The position numbers were made by a program, and so were the translations under genes. A DNA stretch of 64,000 nucleotides from positions 459,001 through 523,000 of the forward strand of contig NC_087114.1 in the NCBI RefSeq assembly GCF_963855985.1. The letters run 5' to 3'. This DNA is from Ostrinia nubilalis. Taxonomy: Eukaryota > Arthropoda > Insecta > Lepidoptera > Crambidae. The notes beneath the pieces were generated by a model. That model made no database searches, was not told where the DNA came from, and was given only the letters and a program-made list of their open reading frames with translations. Positions 21,201 through 27,158 of this stretch are shown one piece after another. Numbering within the stretch: position 1 is the first letter of the stretch; every line of letters begins with the position of its first letter.

Positions 21201-21569
21201 TCCCACATGACAGTTTTCACTGACGTGTCGCTGTCATCCCAAGTTGGACCGTAACAACAAATTGTTTTATCATTTTAATTCTGTTTTTATAAATTAAAAT
21301 GCACATTTTGTACATCTGAGCAAACGCCTATTAGTTTTACAGTTCGTAAAACCCAATTACCGAGCCCCAGTCAAGGGATTTTAATAAGAAAAGCGTTTAT
21401 ACTCACTGCCACCATACTCCCAGAAAGGAACTGATCCATCTTTTTGTGCTAAATAAGGAGGCTTGAAAGAATACTTGTATTCAAATCGTCTATGCACTGA
21501 TTGTGTGTTTACAAACACTAATATGCAGGATATTGTCGCTAACACTAATAAATTATTTAACGCAGACAT
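3746..21569 (-). CDS. ergic53: ERGIC-53/LMAN1 cargo receptor (complete gene, 12 coding exons)
   Basis: Type I membrane lectin that binds high-mannose glycoproteins with calcium and cycles between ER and ERGIC/Golgi. Minus-strand exons: 21407-21569, 14565-14719, 13755-13927, 12900-13015, 11873-12037, 11213-11325, 9942-10070, 9196-9300, 6806-6891, 5893-6054, 4659-4790, 3746-3782. All have AG/GT borders and compatible phases, giving 511 residues (human LMAN1 is 510). Order: signal peptide about 1-24; L-type lectin domain about 30-255 with HRRFEYKYSF, GRGRIGADGL, FDSFDND and AATGGLADDHDV; coiled-coil stalk about 260-455; membrane segment about 476-498; cytosolic tail ending KKFF. Calcium and sugar residues known in the family are present (D104, D136, F138, N140, H162, D165). 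Cys471 and Cys476 sit before the membrane, like the oligomerising cysteines of human ERGIC-53. The start is the ATG at 21569; an upstream in-frame GTG is not a plausible start. Confidence 0.96.
4040..4662 (-). repeat. Degenerate tandem copies of the exon 11 donor region
   Basis: Three related units share CCACGAGAAGAGTGT-like, TATTTTACTCTGCC and GCGTCACTC-type blocks. They lie near 4043-4150, 4326-4420 and, split by a retroposon insertion, 4433-4470 plus 4606-4662. The last unit contains the real exon 11 donor; the others carry decayed copies of it. Confidence 0.6.
4470..4605 (+). mobile_element. Short retroposon with CTTT tail, family S
   Basis: The block runs from GGCACCCACAGAAAATCAG to a (CTTT)n tail and is flanked by TGATC on both sides, a probable target duplication. 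A longer copy lies at 18451-18628. It splits one unit of the ERGIC-53 intron 11 repeat, so it is younger than that repeat. Confidence 0.6.
4659..4790 (-). CDS. ergic53: ERGIC-53 exon 11 (membrane segment)
   Basis: Encodes residues 456-499, including the luminal Cys pair (SCPDVSC) and the hydrophobic run SLAGLLVVVAAQLTLMFFY. It ends in phase 2 (AA) and joins the A of exon 12 to make Lys500. Confidence 0.95.
5007..5143. mobile_element. Palindromic MITE, related to family B
   Basis: Near-perfect inverted arms (GGCCGGTTTTTCAATC at left, GATTGAAAAATTAGGCC at right) with internal AACTTTTAACTGAAGAATAA arms. It closely matches 62769-62905. The left target site is less clear than the right TTA. Confidence 0.7.
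5366..5620. mobile_element. Head-to-head pair of RTE 3' ends
   Basis: The left half (TTTCAGCCAATGGACGTCCA...) is the reverse complement of an RTE 3' end. The right half (GCGCTGGACGCAGGCC...) is a forward copy ending in (GATGAT)n. On the coding strand this family encodes the end of RTE reverse transcriptase. Together the halves make an imperfect palindrome. Confidence 0.6.
5691..5826 (+). mobile_element. tRNA-derived SINE, family D, 3' part
   Basis: Starts TGTTCCGGCAGTTAGAGGT and ends CTCGTTGTGGATAAAAAA. It matches the 3' two-fifths of the full copy at 61459-61793. The tRNA-like head is missing. Confidence 0.75.
5893..6054 (-). CDS. ergic53: ERGIC-53 exon 10 (stalk)
   Basis: Encodes residues 402-455: an Ala/Gly-rich linker followed by a helical segment (FLSEMRDSMHQLKQ). 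Borders are CAG|AGGG at the acceptor and GCAGAG|GTGAGA at the donor. Confidence 0.93.
6475..6565 (-). pseudogene. Decayed copy of the ERGIC-53 exon 9 end and donor
   Basis: On the minus strand this reads ATCATCAACACGATCGATCGCCG, then AGCTAA and GTGAGTGAC, closely matching the real exon 9 end (ATCATGATCAACACCATCGC...CTCAA|GTGAGTGCC). A four-base GATC duplication breaks the frame. The flanking GAATACGGGCGTTA is shared with the real site, so exon end and intron were copied together. Confidence 0.7.
6806..6891 (-). CDS. ergic53: ERGIC-53 exon 9
   Basis: Encodes residues 374-401 (MPSLPIGRHDWDGLVANNQ, then IMINTIAEL) of the stalk. The acceptor is TTTCCCCCCAG and the donor CTCAA|GTGAGT. The 86-base length leaves phase 2, completed to Lys by exon 10. 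Confidence 0.93.
7420..7560. mobile_element. hAT-like MITE, family E, partial
   Basis: Carries GTGTGTGCGTGCGC, GGCGCGCTCACATACAAACC and ATGAAGATGACCTACTCATT, matching the right half of the complete copy at 63221-63463. The left half is degenerate. Confidence 0.6.
7705..7850 (-). mobile_element. RTE LINE 3' end fragment
   Basis: Minus-strand reading is the end of the RTE reverse transcriptase family, with decayed GRP.RWTDD and WKSLGEAFVQQW-like segments. The fragment starts GTTTCAGCCGAAAGACGTCC. Similar fragments lie at 28660-28750, 32545-32745, 33305-33425, 37930-38075 and 41074-41140. Confidence 0.6.
7900..8440 (+). mobile_element. 5'-truncated Jockey/CR1-type LINE, RT C-terminus
   Basis: An open frame at 7906-8289 encodes the extreme C-terminal part of a LINE reverse transcriptase: QRRFLRGLCCRLGLRRKLPS, then SLEDRRDVVDL and PIYRMCRAYNSL. 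The same motifs in the same order end ORF2 of the LINE at 22.4-26.9 kb, but the sequences are clearly diverged, so this is a different subfamily. About 150 bases of 3' UTR follow. Confidence 0.8.
8443..9132. mobile_element. Tc1/mariner-like MITE, family A, complete
   Basis: Both ends carry CAGGGTGGAAACGATAAGTG inverted, flanked by TA (8441-8442, 9133-9134). Long subterminal inverted repeats continue inward (AGCTCTATCCAACGGTACC with its inverted counterpart). No transposase is encoded; it is non-autonomous. Confidence 0.85.
9196..9300 (-). CDS. ergic53: ERGIC-53 exon 8
   Basis: Encodes residues 339-373, from VIGKQTNSLSLLSAVYSHTQ to a Pro/Gln-rich end (QPAAPGQPPAQ). Exactly 35 codons; the acceptor is CTTTTTTCGCAG. 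Confidence 0.94.
9496..9672 (+). mobile_element. Short non-autonomous Helitron (Lep1-like)
   Basis: Begins TC after an A (TCTATATATAAAAATTC) and ends TTCGCCGGGTCAGCTAG before a T, the CTRR-type end of Helitrons. The centre has AACGGCTTGACCGATTTGGC. Related copies lie at 38612-38761 and 54618-54817. Confidence 0.8.
9942..10070 (-). CDS. ergic53: ERGIC-53 exon 7
   Basis: Encodes residues 296-338: an acidic start (MKDKESEFDDWFESDGQREF) followed by a helix (RQIWQGVMALQDALRDVNKK) typical of the stalk. Exactly 43 codons between CCCAG and GTGAGT. Confidence 0.95.
10291..10387. repeat. Direct tandem duplication of about 49 bp
   Basis: GACAAGAACATAATATTGAA through GTGAAGAAATTTAAG occurs twice in a row with no visible differences, so it is a recent duplication. 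It lies in ERGIC-53 intron 6, just after a retroposon tail with TTCAAA repeats (10237-10262). Confidence 0.85.
10732..11145. mobile_element. hAT-like MITE with 8-bp target duplication
   Basis: CTAAGGTG flanks the element on both sides (10724-10731, 11146-11153). Ends are CAGGGTTGCATGATTT and its imperfect complement ...ATCCACCCTG. The interior is AT-rich and has no transposase frame. An 8-bp duplication with CAGGG ends is the hAT pattern. Confidence 0.85.
11213..11325 (-). CDS. ergic53: ERGIC-53 exon 6
   Basis: Encodes residues 258-295, the start of the coiled-coil stalk (QKLDREYQEYQQKLEQQKDQ, then YRKDHPDE). The donor is GAG|GTCAGT. Confidence 0.95.
11873..12037 (-). CDS. ergic53: ERGIC-53 exon 5 (end of lectin fold)
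   Basis: Encodes residues 203-257, with NEADYELCFRAENV and YFGLSAATGGLADDHDVI. The GGLADDHD loop is the sugar- and calcium-facing motif conserved in L-type lectins. Confidence 0.96.
12305..12345 (-). repeat. Reverse LINE 3' tail
   Basis: TAAATAAATAAATAAAAAATCG followed by TTTATTGCTTGC is a reverse-oriented retroposon end in ERGIC-53 intron 4. A related fragment (TTGCCCTACCAC, TCCTATACACGCCCC) lies at about 12775-12840. Confidence 0.45.
12900..13015 (-). CDS. ergic53: ERGIC-53 exon 4
   Basis: Encodes residues 164-202, with SDGSTQLLSGCLRDFRNKPF and ARIEYYLNTLTVYFHNG. The conserved CxRDFRNKP and YY.N.L.V segments are diagnostic of ERGIC-53. Asp165 is the expected calcium ligand. Confidence 0.96.
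13038..13202. mobile_element. Palindromic MITE, family F, uninterrupted copy
   Basis: Ends are GGGGGCGTCCATTAATTACG and its complement, flanked by TTA on both sides (13035-13037, 13203-13205). G- and C-runs lie in the centre. It gives the empty-site sequence for the nested insertion in the copy at 27690-27973. Confidence 0.85.
13305..13390 (-). mobile_element. tRNA-like SINE fragment
   Basis: On the minus strand it has a GGTTCGATCC-type B box (13325-13340) preceded by a tRNA-like region. There is no full cloverleaf and it sits in an intron, so I treat it as a SINE remnant. Confidence 0.4.
13627..13705 (-). mobile_element. RTE 3' end fragment
   Basis: A (CATCAT)n microsatellite followed by TTTCAGCCATAGGATGTCCA and GCCTCCCCCAATGCTTTCCA, the same reverse-oriented RTE end as at 38087-38220. 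Confidence 0.65.
13755..13927 (-). CDS. ergic53: ERGIC-53 exon 3 (lectin core)
   Basis: Encodes residues 107-163, with GEVFGSSDRWNGLALIFDSF and DNDNKHNNPYIMAVLNDG. FDSFDND supplies the calcium ligands D136, F138 and N140; H162 is also in this exon. Confidence 0.96.
14066..14136 (-). pseudogene. Partial copy of ERGIC-53 exon 3 acceptor end
   Basis: The minus strand reads CAGCATTCTGGTACAC and continues with a diverged version of the exon 3 start (CAG|GCATTCTGGTACACGACG). One G is missing at the acceptor, so the frame is lost. The adjacent intron sequence (GGAGATCACG) is copied too. It is a broken duplicate in intron 2. Confidence 0.75.
14137..14564 (-). repeat. Imperfect tandem repeats carrying the exon 2 donor site
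   Basis: About three to four units of roughly 110-130 bp share GGGACAC..., CCAGGGTCCCCCTTATGT-like and CAGTACTCACC blocks. CAGTACTCACC (minus-strand GGTGAGTACTG) occurs near 14337, 14460 and 14556. Only the last is the real exon 2 donor. Confidence 0.75.
14565..14719 (-). CDS. ergic53: ERGIC-53 exon 2
   Basis: Encodes residues 55-106, with RLAPSMRSQKGAIWSKHPLS and FKVTGRGRIGADGL. Asn55 is split across the exon 1/exon 2 junction (A|AT), giving GGNAI as in vertebrate ERGIC-53. Confidence 0.96.
14905..15050. mobile_element. Short inverted-repeat element, family J
   Basis: Ends ATCGAGCTGACTGCGCAACT and GTGCGCAGTTAACTCGAT are roughly inverted. The interior (CTCTCTCTCTCAC, GAGCGTCGATTTGACATCAC) matches 32394-32512 in an AKR intron. 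Confidence 0.55.
15840..16000 (+). mobile_element. RTE LINE 3' end with readable C-terminus
   Basis: The plus strand at 15852 onward reads PPTRWTDDLAKVAGSAW and SLWKSLGEAFVQQWTSF, the conserved end of RTE-type ORF2. No upstream domain remains, so it is a 5'-truncated copy in ERGIC-53 intron 1. Confidence 0.75.
16527..16551. repeat. (AAT)n microsatellite
   Basis: About eight AAT units next to the 3' end of the RTE fragment at 16619-17155, probably part of its tail. Confidence 0.8.
16619..17155 (-). mobile_element. RTE LINE reverse transcriptase fragment
   Basis: The minus-strand frame encodes the RT C-terminal region: WSLKEVLKSKELS, FNTCILPVITYGCETWALT, WRWAGHMIR, GRQQTRWEDDLK and WKSLEEAYAKRQ. 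The same order of motifs occurs at 58073-58620. The polymerase core is absent, so it is a truncated inactive copy. Confidence 0.85.
17642..17770 (+). mobile_element. LINE 3' tail, family C
   Basis: GTGACTGAGTTTCTTGCGCT, then CAGCACTGGCTCATTTATTG and GGGACGTGTAAAAG. It closely matches 37125-37260, so both derive from one LINE subfamily. Confidence 0.65.
18451..18628 (+). mobile_element. Retroposon with CTTT tail, family S
   Basis: AAGGCACCCACTGAAAACCA... through a GTCAAATAAATAATTTTTC end and (TTTC)n tail. It matches the copy at 4470-4605 and sits inside the piggyBac-like element. Confidence 0.65.
19368..20450. mobile_element. Second TTAA-flanked element nested in the first
   Basis: TTAA lies at 19364-19367 and 20451-20454. 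Ends are CCTCGTAAGACCG and CGGGCTTACGAGG, inverted with one mismatch. Subterminal ACATTCGG and GCACATCCGG blocks recur. No coding frame is visible. Confidence 0.8.
21407..21569 (-). CDS. ergic53: ERGIC-53 exon 1 (signal peptide and lectin start)
   Basis: Encodes residues 1-54. Residues 1-24 are a signal peptide (MSALNNLLVLATISCILVFV, then NTQS), followed by VHRRFEYKYSFKPPYLAQKD and GSVPFWEYGG, the hallmark N-terminus of ERGIC-53. The donor is GGCA|GTGAGT. Confidence 0.95.
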
Positions 21570-22400
21570 CGCGACCACGAATACACCGCACACGTCAAAA
21601 AATTTGTTGATCGGTTATAGTGATGTACCTCGTGCATTTGACAAGCGACAGATTATAAAAACCGGTATCCATGTGCGAGAAATTGAGCTCTGTTTGCTGA
21701 GCTCCACGTCTTGCTTATGATGCACAACTCTGATTGTAATATAGTTATTAAAAATGAAAATAGATGGCGCAAAATCGGAAAAATCAAATAACGATTATTT
21801 TGCGCTGGTTGGAACTTGATAAATAAAAACTCAGGATATTTATTCTTAAACTTTTATTTTTGAGTATTGGAGTATAGTTTTAAGTAGGTACCTACATTGT
21901 TCATTGATTGAATACCTACCTACCGTTTACGATTTACGATTTACGAGATTTACTTAATGAATGGCAAAAAAGATGGGATACGTCAGTCAAAGGACGTCAC
22001 TTATATAAATTCTTCCCGAATGTACGCGAACGTCTAACTAAGCGATGGTTAGGAATCGACCATTGCTCGTCGCAGTTCCTCACGGGACATGGCAACTTTA
22101 AACATAAACTTCACGAATTCAAACTAGTTCCGTCTCCTTTTTGTGAGTGTTCCACTGATGATGTCAGTCATGAGCAGTCTGCCCATCATATCTTGTGGGA
22201 GTGTGATCTTTGGAAACATGAACGTGATATAATGCTTAATTCAATACAACATACATCAGATTACGCGAGCGCCGCCCGAGCGGTCAACATCACTATTTGT
22301 ACGTGCTCTTCGTTTTTAATTCCGCAATAGTATCCAAAACGTTTACTCACGGCTCTATTTACGTTTAAAACATTCCCATTAACTATTGGTGCAGAGTGAT
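21570..22400. other. ERGIC-53 upstream region
   Basis: Holds the likely promoter of ERGIC-53 (minus strand, just right of 21569), though no TATA or other core element stands out. It also contains the R1-type remnant at 21908-22330. No further host gene is visible. Confidence 0.4.
21908..22330 (+). mobile_element. R1-like LINE C-terminal fragment
   Basis: A 140-residue frame reads LLNEWQKRWDTSVKGRHLYK, then LTGHGNFKHKL, FCECSTDD and AHHILWECDLWKHERD. The LTGHG segment and the C-x-C...H...C cluster characterise the end of R1-clade ORF2 (after the RT, zinc-knuckle region). It is 5'-truncated and inserted upstream of ERGIC-53. Confidence 0.75.
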
Positions 22401-22625
22401 CGAAGTGAAAATTGAAAACATTTCATTATTAAGGTGTTATTAACGCAAATACAATTCGAAACAGTTTCGGTAAAAGTGCTCAGTTATCAAGAAATCACAT
22501 TCTACCCGACCGCAAACAGTAAGCAACAGCGCATAGCAAAAGTGAAAGGCATGTTTCGGCCGTGACCTTGGGATCTACACCAGTCACCGTATACTCAATA
22601 CCGTAATATTCGCCTCCGTGAGTTA

Positions 22626-22727
22626 ATGGCTGTTTGGCGCAACGGTTGAAGCGGACGCAACGTATCTGCAAATCCCGAGTTCGATTCCACACAGACAATA
22701 TATTTTTGTATTTTTTTTTTTTTTTGT
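22626..22727 (+). promoter_or_regulatory. tRNA-like Pol III box A/box B with T-run in the LINE 5' UTR
   Basis: TGGCGCAACGGTTGAAG fits box A and GAGTTCGATTCC fits box B, about 35 bases apart. A long T-run at about 22709-22727 could terminate Pol III. The sequence resembles the SINE head at 57734. ORF1 starts about 40 bases after the T-run. It may be a SINE insertion or part of the element itself. Confidence 0.6.
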
Positions 22728-22766
22728 TGTTTATTTTTGTTTTGTTCACGGTTATAAATTGTAATA

Positions 22767-23822
22767 ATGGCACCAAGAAAAATCACCTGCGGAGGATGCC
22801 GAGCCATAATTTCAAGCAAAGAGTTTCTAAAATGTCGCACGTGTAGCAGCGCGTACGACTTGGAATGTGCACAAGTATCTGAGAAGCGTTTTTATAGTTT
22901 CTATGGCGCAGCATCTAAAGAAAAGACTGCCTGGACCTGTCCCGGATGTGTAACGAAATTGCCGAAGGGAGATAACTCAAGGACACCCGTCCGCGGCATC
23001 TCACCCCAGGGCGACGCACCCGCTTCCGGCGAGTCGTCTCACGAGAATATAACGCTGCGCGGCAAGCAGAAGACTACCTCCCCCGAAGCTGGACCGTTGA
23101 CTGAGGATAGCAGCCTTCGGCTTCTGATCCAGGGAATCATCCGTTCTGAACTAACACCTATTAAAAACCAACTAAGCGCATTACAAGATAGCGTGGACTA
23201 CGTCAGCAAGCAATATGACGACATAATAAACACCACCAATAGATTAGTTAACGACTACAAGAGCTTGCAGGCTGAATGCGCCAGTGTCCAATCTACCGTA
23301 GCTATTTTATCAGACCGTCTAAACATCATGGAGCAGCAGCAGCGAGATAACAATATTGAAATTCAAGGAGCACCTCAACATAAAACAGAAAATGTTGTAG
23401 AGATTGTTAAGAGAATAGCAGAGGTGGTATCCCTAAAAATAAACGACACAGACATATTGAACAGCACGCGAGTCGCCAGCATAAACAAGGATAGCAAGAG
23501 ACCAAGAGCCATCGTGGCTAAATTAAGAAGTACTCGCTGCCGTGATGAATTCATCTCTGCAGTAACACGCTACAACAAAACTCATCCCAATAACAAGCTC
23601 TGCTCCTCGCTACTAGGAATAACCGGCGACAACACTCCAGTCTACGTATCTGAACACCTCTCTCCGGCCAATAAGGCTCTCCATGCCGCCACCAGGGCCA
23701 GAGCCAGGGATTTGTCTTACAAATTTGTGTGGGTAAGAGGTGGCCGGATCTTTATGCGCAAAAACGAAACTTCCCCATTTATTCATGTCAGAAATGAACA
23801 AGTTTTACAAGGATTAGGCTGA
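22767..23822 (+). CDS. LINE ORF1 (PHD-like finger, coiled coil, FP-like C-terminus)
   Basis: 351-residue nucleic-acid-binding protein expected to coat LINE RNA. Residues about 8-58 form a PHD-like zinc finger (CGGC, CRTC, YDLEC, WTCPGC), with Asp where the usual His would be. Residues about 125-195 are coiled-coil-like (LQDSVDYVSKQYDDI, VAILSDRLNIMEQQQ). The C-terminal part (NIEIQGAPQ, RPRAIVAKLRS, VYVSEHLSPANKALH) matches the domain common in lepidopteran LINE ORF1s and related to the baculovirus FP family. The start at 22767 gives the finger in full. The frame is intact. Confidence 0.85.
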   Translation: MAPRKITCGGCRAIISSKEFLKCRTCSSAYDLECAQVSEKRFYSFYGAASKEKTAWTCPGCVTKLPKGDNSRTPVRGISPQGDAPASGESSHENITLRGKQKTTSPEAGPLTEDSSLRLLIQGIIRSELTPIKNQLSALQDSVDYVSKQYDDIINTTNRLVNDYKSLQAECASVQSTVAILSDRLNIMEQQQRDNNIEIQGAPQHKTENVVEIVKRIAEVVSLKINDTDILNSTRVASINKDSKRPRAIVAKLRSTRCRDEFISAVTRYNKTHPNNKLCSSLLGITGDNTPVYVSEHLSPANKALHAATRARARDLSYKFVWVRGGRIFMRKNETSPFIHVRNEQVLQGLG

Positions 23823-23899
23823 TCCGGCCTTCCTTTTCTTTCTAATCGTTGTTTTTTTATTTTATTGTTGAACAATCTTATGTACATTAATGATTTTTA

Positions 23900-24556
23900 A
23901 TGGATTTATTGTCTATCTATTTCCAAAATGTAAGAGGGCTGAAAACAAAAACATTTGATATACTCAAGTGTGTTTTGGTTAACAACTATGATATCATATG
24001 TCTATGTGAAACTTGGCTTGATGACTCTGTGGCCTCATCAGAATTGTTTGACCAAAGATATATTGTTTATCGTAGGGATAGATCATGTAAATTTATGAGT
24101 AAATATAGAAAATCACACGGTGGAGGGGTGCTCATTGCTGTAAAAAAATGTTTATCGAGCTTAGAAAAGATTCAATGGCAATCACCAGCCGAAGACATAT
24201 GGGTAAGCATACTCTTTAAAAGTTTTACACTCAACCTTTGCACAGTCTACATACCTTCATATCTCACTAACGATGATTACCTAGAGTTCATTGACAATTG
24301 CGAACAAATAATCCTTTCATCTACCGGCAGCGAAATACTCATTGTGGGCGACTTCAATATCCCAGGTATTGACTGGTCTTCCACCTCCCCTGTTAACACA
24401 ACAAATGCGAAGATTTCCTCTTTACAAGACTTTCTCACGAGAACCCATTTCATTCAACATAGCTCTGTCAAAAACGATAACAACAGGATCTTAGATCTCG
24501 TGTTATGCCACTCAGACTCATTTTGCGAGGTCATTGAGTCTCAATGCCTTACTTAG
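23900..24556 (+). CDS. LINE ORF2, endonuclease part (ends at a frameshift)
   Basis: APE-type endonuclease that nicks target DNA for reverse transcription. Motifs in order: IYFQNVRGLKTK, CLCETWLDD, GGGVLIAVKK, VGDFNIPGIDW and RILDLVLCHSD. The last motif of the fold (SHHPPLDI) lies in the next frame, so the reading frame shifts between about 24500 and 24570 and this piece stops at TAG. Confidence 0.85.
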   Translation: MDLLSIYFQNVRGLKTKTFDILKCVLVNNYDIICLCETWLDDSVASSELFDQRYIVYRRDRSCKFMSKYRKSHGGGVLIAVKKCLSSLEKIQWQSPAEDIWVSILFKSFTLNLCTVYIPSYLTNDDYLEFIDNCEQIILSSTGSEILIVGDFNIPGIDWSSTSPVNTTNAKISSLQDFLTRTHFIQHSSVKNDNNRILDLVLCHSDSFCEVIESQCLT

Positions 24557-26717
24557 TCGGCGTGACAGTCATCATCCACCCTTGGATATAAGTATGAAGG
24601 TAATCAGAAAGCCCACACTAAAGGTAAAAGATGCTAAGAGATACTGTTTTAATAAAACTGATTTCCCCAACTGCATCGCAGAACTTTCCCAAATTGACTG
24701 GAGCCAAAACGAAAATTTAAACTGTGACGATTTTTTGCATACTTTTTATAGCCACTTAACTGATTGCATAGATAAACATACTCCTAAAGCGATGACTAAG
24801 AAAAGCTATCCACGATGGTTTTCTCGCTCTTTAATTAAAATTTTGATGGAAAAGGACAAATACCACAGAAAGTACAAAAGATTCGGCAACCCGCGTGATT
24901 TCGACACCTATTCAATGCTGAGAGCAAGAGCTAAATCTATGTATGATATTAATTTTAAATCTTATATTCGCATGGTCGAGGACAGCTTGAAGAGTGACAT
25001 AAAGGTCTTCTGGAACTATACGAAGTCTAGAAGAAACACAAACGAGCTACCTTACCAAATGTTTTATGGCAGTGATCACGCCGATAGTGGCAACGACATA
25101 GCCAATTTATTTGCTAATCATTTTGCCTCTGTTTACAGTAAGCCTTCTACAAACCTGTATACACCAGACTTTCCTGAGGCGTGTCACTCTATTTCCTCAA
25201 TTGTAATCACTCATAAAGAAATTGAATTAACTCTTAAATCATTAGATGTGTCTAAAGGTCCTGGCCCGGATGGTATTCCTCCCGCATTTGTGAGGAAATG
25301 CGCTGATGTTTTGATTGAACCACTGCATATATTATTTAACAAAAGCCTCAGCACCGGCTACTTTCCAATACTATGGAGGAAGGCCGTCGTGGTTCCAATT
25401 CACAAGTCGGGCAAAAAATCTGATGTCACAAATTACAGGCCAATCAGCATATTATGTTGTTTTTCAAAAGTTTTCGAAAGCCTCATATGTAAGCACATGA
25501 ACTTCCATCTAAAACACATAATAAGCCCCAGACAACATGGTTTTGTCAAAGGCCGTTCCACTTCTTCCAATTTATTATGCTACGTCCACTACCTGAATAT
25601 CGCTCTCAACAAGCGTGTACAAGTAGATTCCCTGTACACAGACTTTGCCAAGGCGTTCGATAAAGTCGATCACAACATCTTAATCGATAAAGCATATCAC
25701 GTCGGCATTCACGGCTCACTTTTGCGTTGGTTAACTTCTTACCTGTCTAACAGAACACAAATTGTAAAAGTATATGGATACGAGTCTGCACCATTTGTTC
25801 CTCATTCTGGTGTGCCACAGGGCTCTAATTTGGGCCCCCTTCTGTTCACTTTGTTCATTAACGATTTGATTGACTCGATCTCATGCGATTGTCTCGCCTA
25901 CGCCGACGACTTAAAGATTTTCACCGAAATAAAATCTATAGATGATTGCGCAAAGTTACAGACCGACATTAATAGATTGTACCAATGGTGTTTAAAGAAT
26001 AATATGTCATTAAATATCTCAAAATGCTTTCTCATAACATTTACTAAAAACAAGCAGCCAACACATAGCGTCTACACTATTAACGGAGTATCACTAACGC
26101 GGAAAGAGGTGGTAAAGGATCTTGGAGTAATGATCGACAGTAAATTATCATTTGCTCATCATTATAACTATATAGCCTCTAAAGCAAATAAAATGATGGG
26201 ATTCCTACTCCGAACGATAAAACCTTTTCGTAAGCCTTTAAGCATATTGACGCTCTTTTTTACTCTGGTTAGAAGTTTACTGGAATATTGCTCGATTATA
26301 TGGTCACCTTTCTACTGTGTCCATATAAACAGAATAGAAGCCATTCAAAGACGTTTTCTTCGGTATTTAAGTGCCAAGTTCGGTCTGAGGCGTAAACTAA
26401 GAACATACGAGGCTAGACTTGAGCATTTTAATGTAAGCACCCTTCAGTCAAGACGCGATGTGGCTAGTTTGTCGACACTTTACAAAATCATAAACTCTGA
26501 GTGGGACACAGGGGATTTGTTAAGCCATTTTTCATTTAAAACGGGGGGAAGTACAAGAGCACGAAGGCTTTTTTCTCATCCAACGTGCAGTAATAATGTA
26601 ACGTACAACGACCCCGTCTATCGAATGTGCAGAGCCTACAATGGCTTGAGTAGGGAAGTGGACCTGTTTTCGCAGTCTTATTCATCTTACTTAAAGATAT
26701 GCAAGTGTAAGTTATAA
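24534..26717 (+). CDS. LINE ORF2, reverse transcriptase part
   Basis: About 720 residues continuing ORF2 after the frameshift. RT motifs in order: GPGPDGIPPAFV, VVPIHKSGKKSDVTNYRPIS, QHGFVKGRSTSSNLL, LYTDFAKAFDKVDH, GVPQGSNLGPLLFTLFINDL and the catalytic CLAYADD. The C-terminal region (RRFLRYLSAKFGLRRKL...YRMCRAYNGL) parallels the fragment at 7906. There is no ATG at the start of this frame; it is a continuation, not a separate gene. All catalytic Asp residues are present, so the copy is young, but the frameshift should block a full ORF2. Confidence 0.88.
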   Translation: MSLNALLSRRDSHHPPLDISMKVIRKPTLKVKDAKRYCFNKTDFPNCIAELSQIDWSQNENLNCDDFLHTFYSHLTDCIDKHTPKAMTKKSYPRWFSRSLIKILMEKDKYHRKYKRFGNPRDFDTYSMLRARAKSMYDINFKSYIRMVEDSLKSDIKVFWNYTKSRRNTNELPYQMFYGSDHADSGNDIANLFANHFASVYSKPSTNLYTPDFPEACHSISSIVITHKEIELTLKSLDVSKGPGPDGIPPAFVRKCADVLIEPLHILFNKSLSTGYFPILWRKAVVVPIHKSGKKSDVTNYRPISILCCFSKVFESLICKHMNFHLKHIISPRQHGFVKGRSTSSNLLCYVHYLNIALNKRVQVDSLYTDFAKAFDKVDHNILIDKAYHVGIHGSLLRWLTSYLSNRTQIVKVYGYESAPFVPHSGVPQGSNLGPLLFTLFINDLIDSISCDCLAYADDLKIFTEIKSIDDCAKLQTDINRLYQWCLKNNMSLNISKCFLITFTKNKQPTHSVYTINGVSLTRKEVVKDLGVMIDSKLSFAHHYNYIASKANKMMGFLLRTIKPFRKPLSILTLFFTLVRSLLEYCSIIWSPFYCVHINRIEAIQRRFLRYLSAKFGLRRKLRTYEARLEHFNVSTLQSRRDVASLSTLYKIINSEWDTGDLLSHFSFKTGGSTRARRLFSHPTCSNNVTYNDPVYRMCRAYNGLSREVDLFSQSYSSYLKICKCKL

Positions 26718-27158
26718 TAGAGCCATTTATCTGTGAAGTTTTTGTTTTGGAACTATTTTTGTATAAGATTAAGCTAAACAGTCGTGTCATGTACTAAGCA
26801 AATGTCGTGTATAGCTATAACTGGAGTGCAAATTTATTTGATGTACCTTTTTATTGTCTAAATTATTTGTAAAAACTAATTTGTATTCTGTTGCTGTACC
26901 TAAATAAATAAATAAATAAATACATCTGTTTCCGCAATTTATTACACCGATCTTGTCGCGACAAGGAAAAATTTCCGTGCTTTTAAGCGATTTTGTGAAA
27001 AATATTATTGGCAGGTAGTTGCTAATTGCTCATAAGATAGGCCCCCTTAATTTAATTTATTGTCCGTGGTGCATAATCTTTTTCTTAAAGGTTTTAAACC
27101 TTTGTTTGTCACCTGTCATCCACTTTGCAATGGAGGGAAGTCGAACCTTAATTTTATT

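Larger units (their letters stand above)
22400..26921 (+). mobile_element. Near-full-length Jockey/CR1-type LINE
   Basis: The element has a tRNA-like 5' UTR segment, ORF1 (22767-23822), ORF2 split by a frameshift (23900-24556 and 24534-26717), about 200 bp of 3' UTR and a (TAAA)n tail ending at 26921. The 5' border is approximate because no target duplication could be fixed. Endonuclease type and RT motifs place it in the Jockey superfamily; CR1-like against Jockey proper cannot be settled by eye. Confidence 0.88.

Noticed and set aside
21381..21593. ERGIC-53 start at an upstream GTG (21593)
   Set aside because: GTG is not a normal eukaryotic start, and the ATG at 21569 gives a proper signal peptide.
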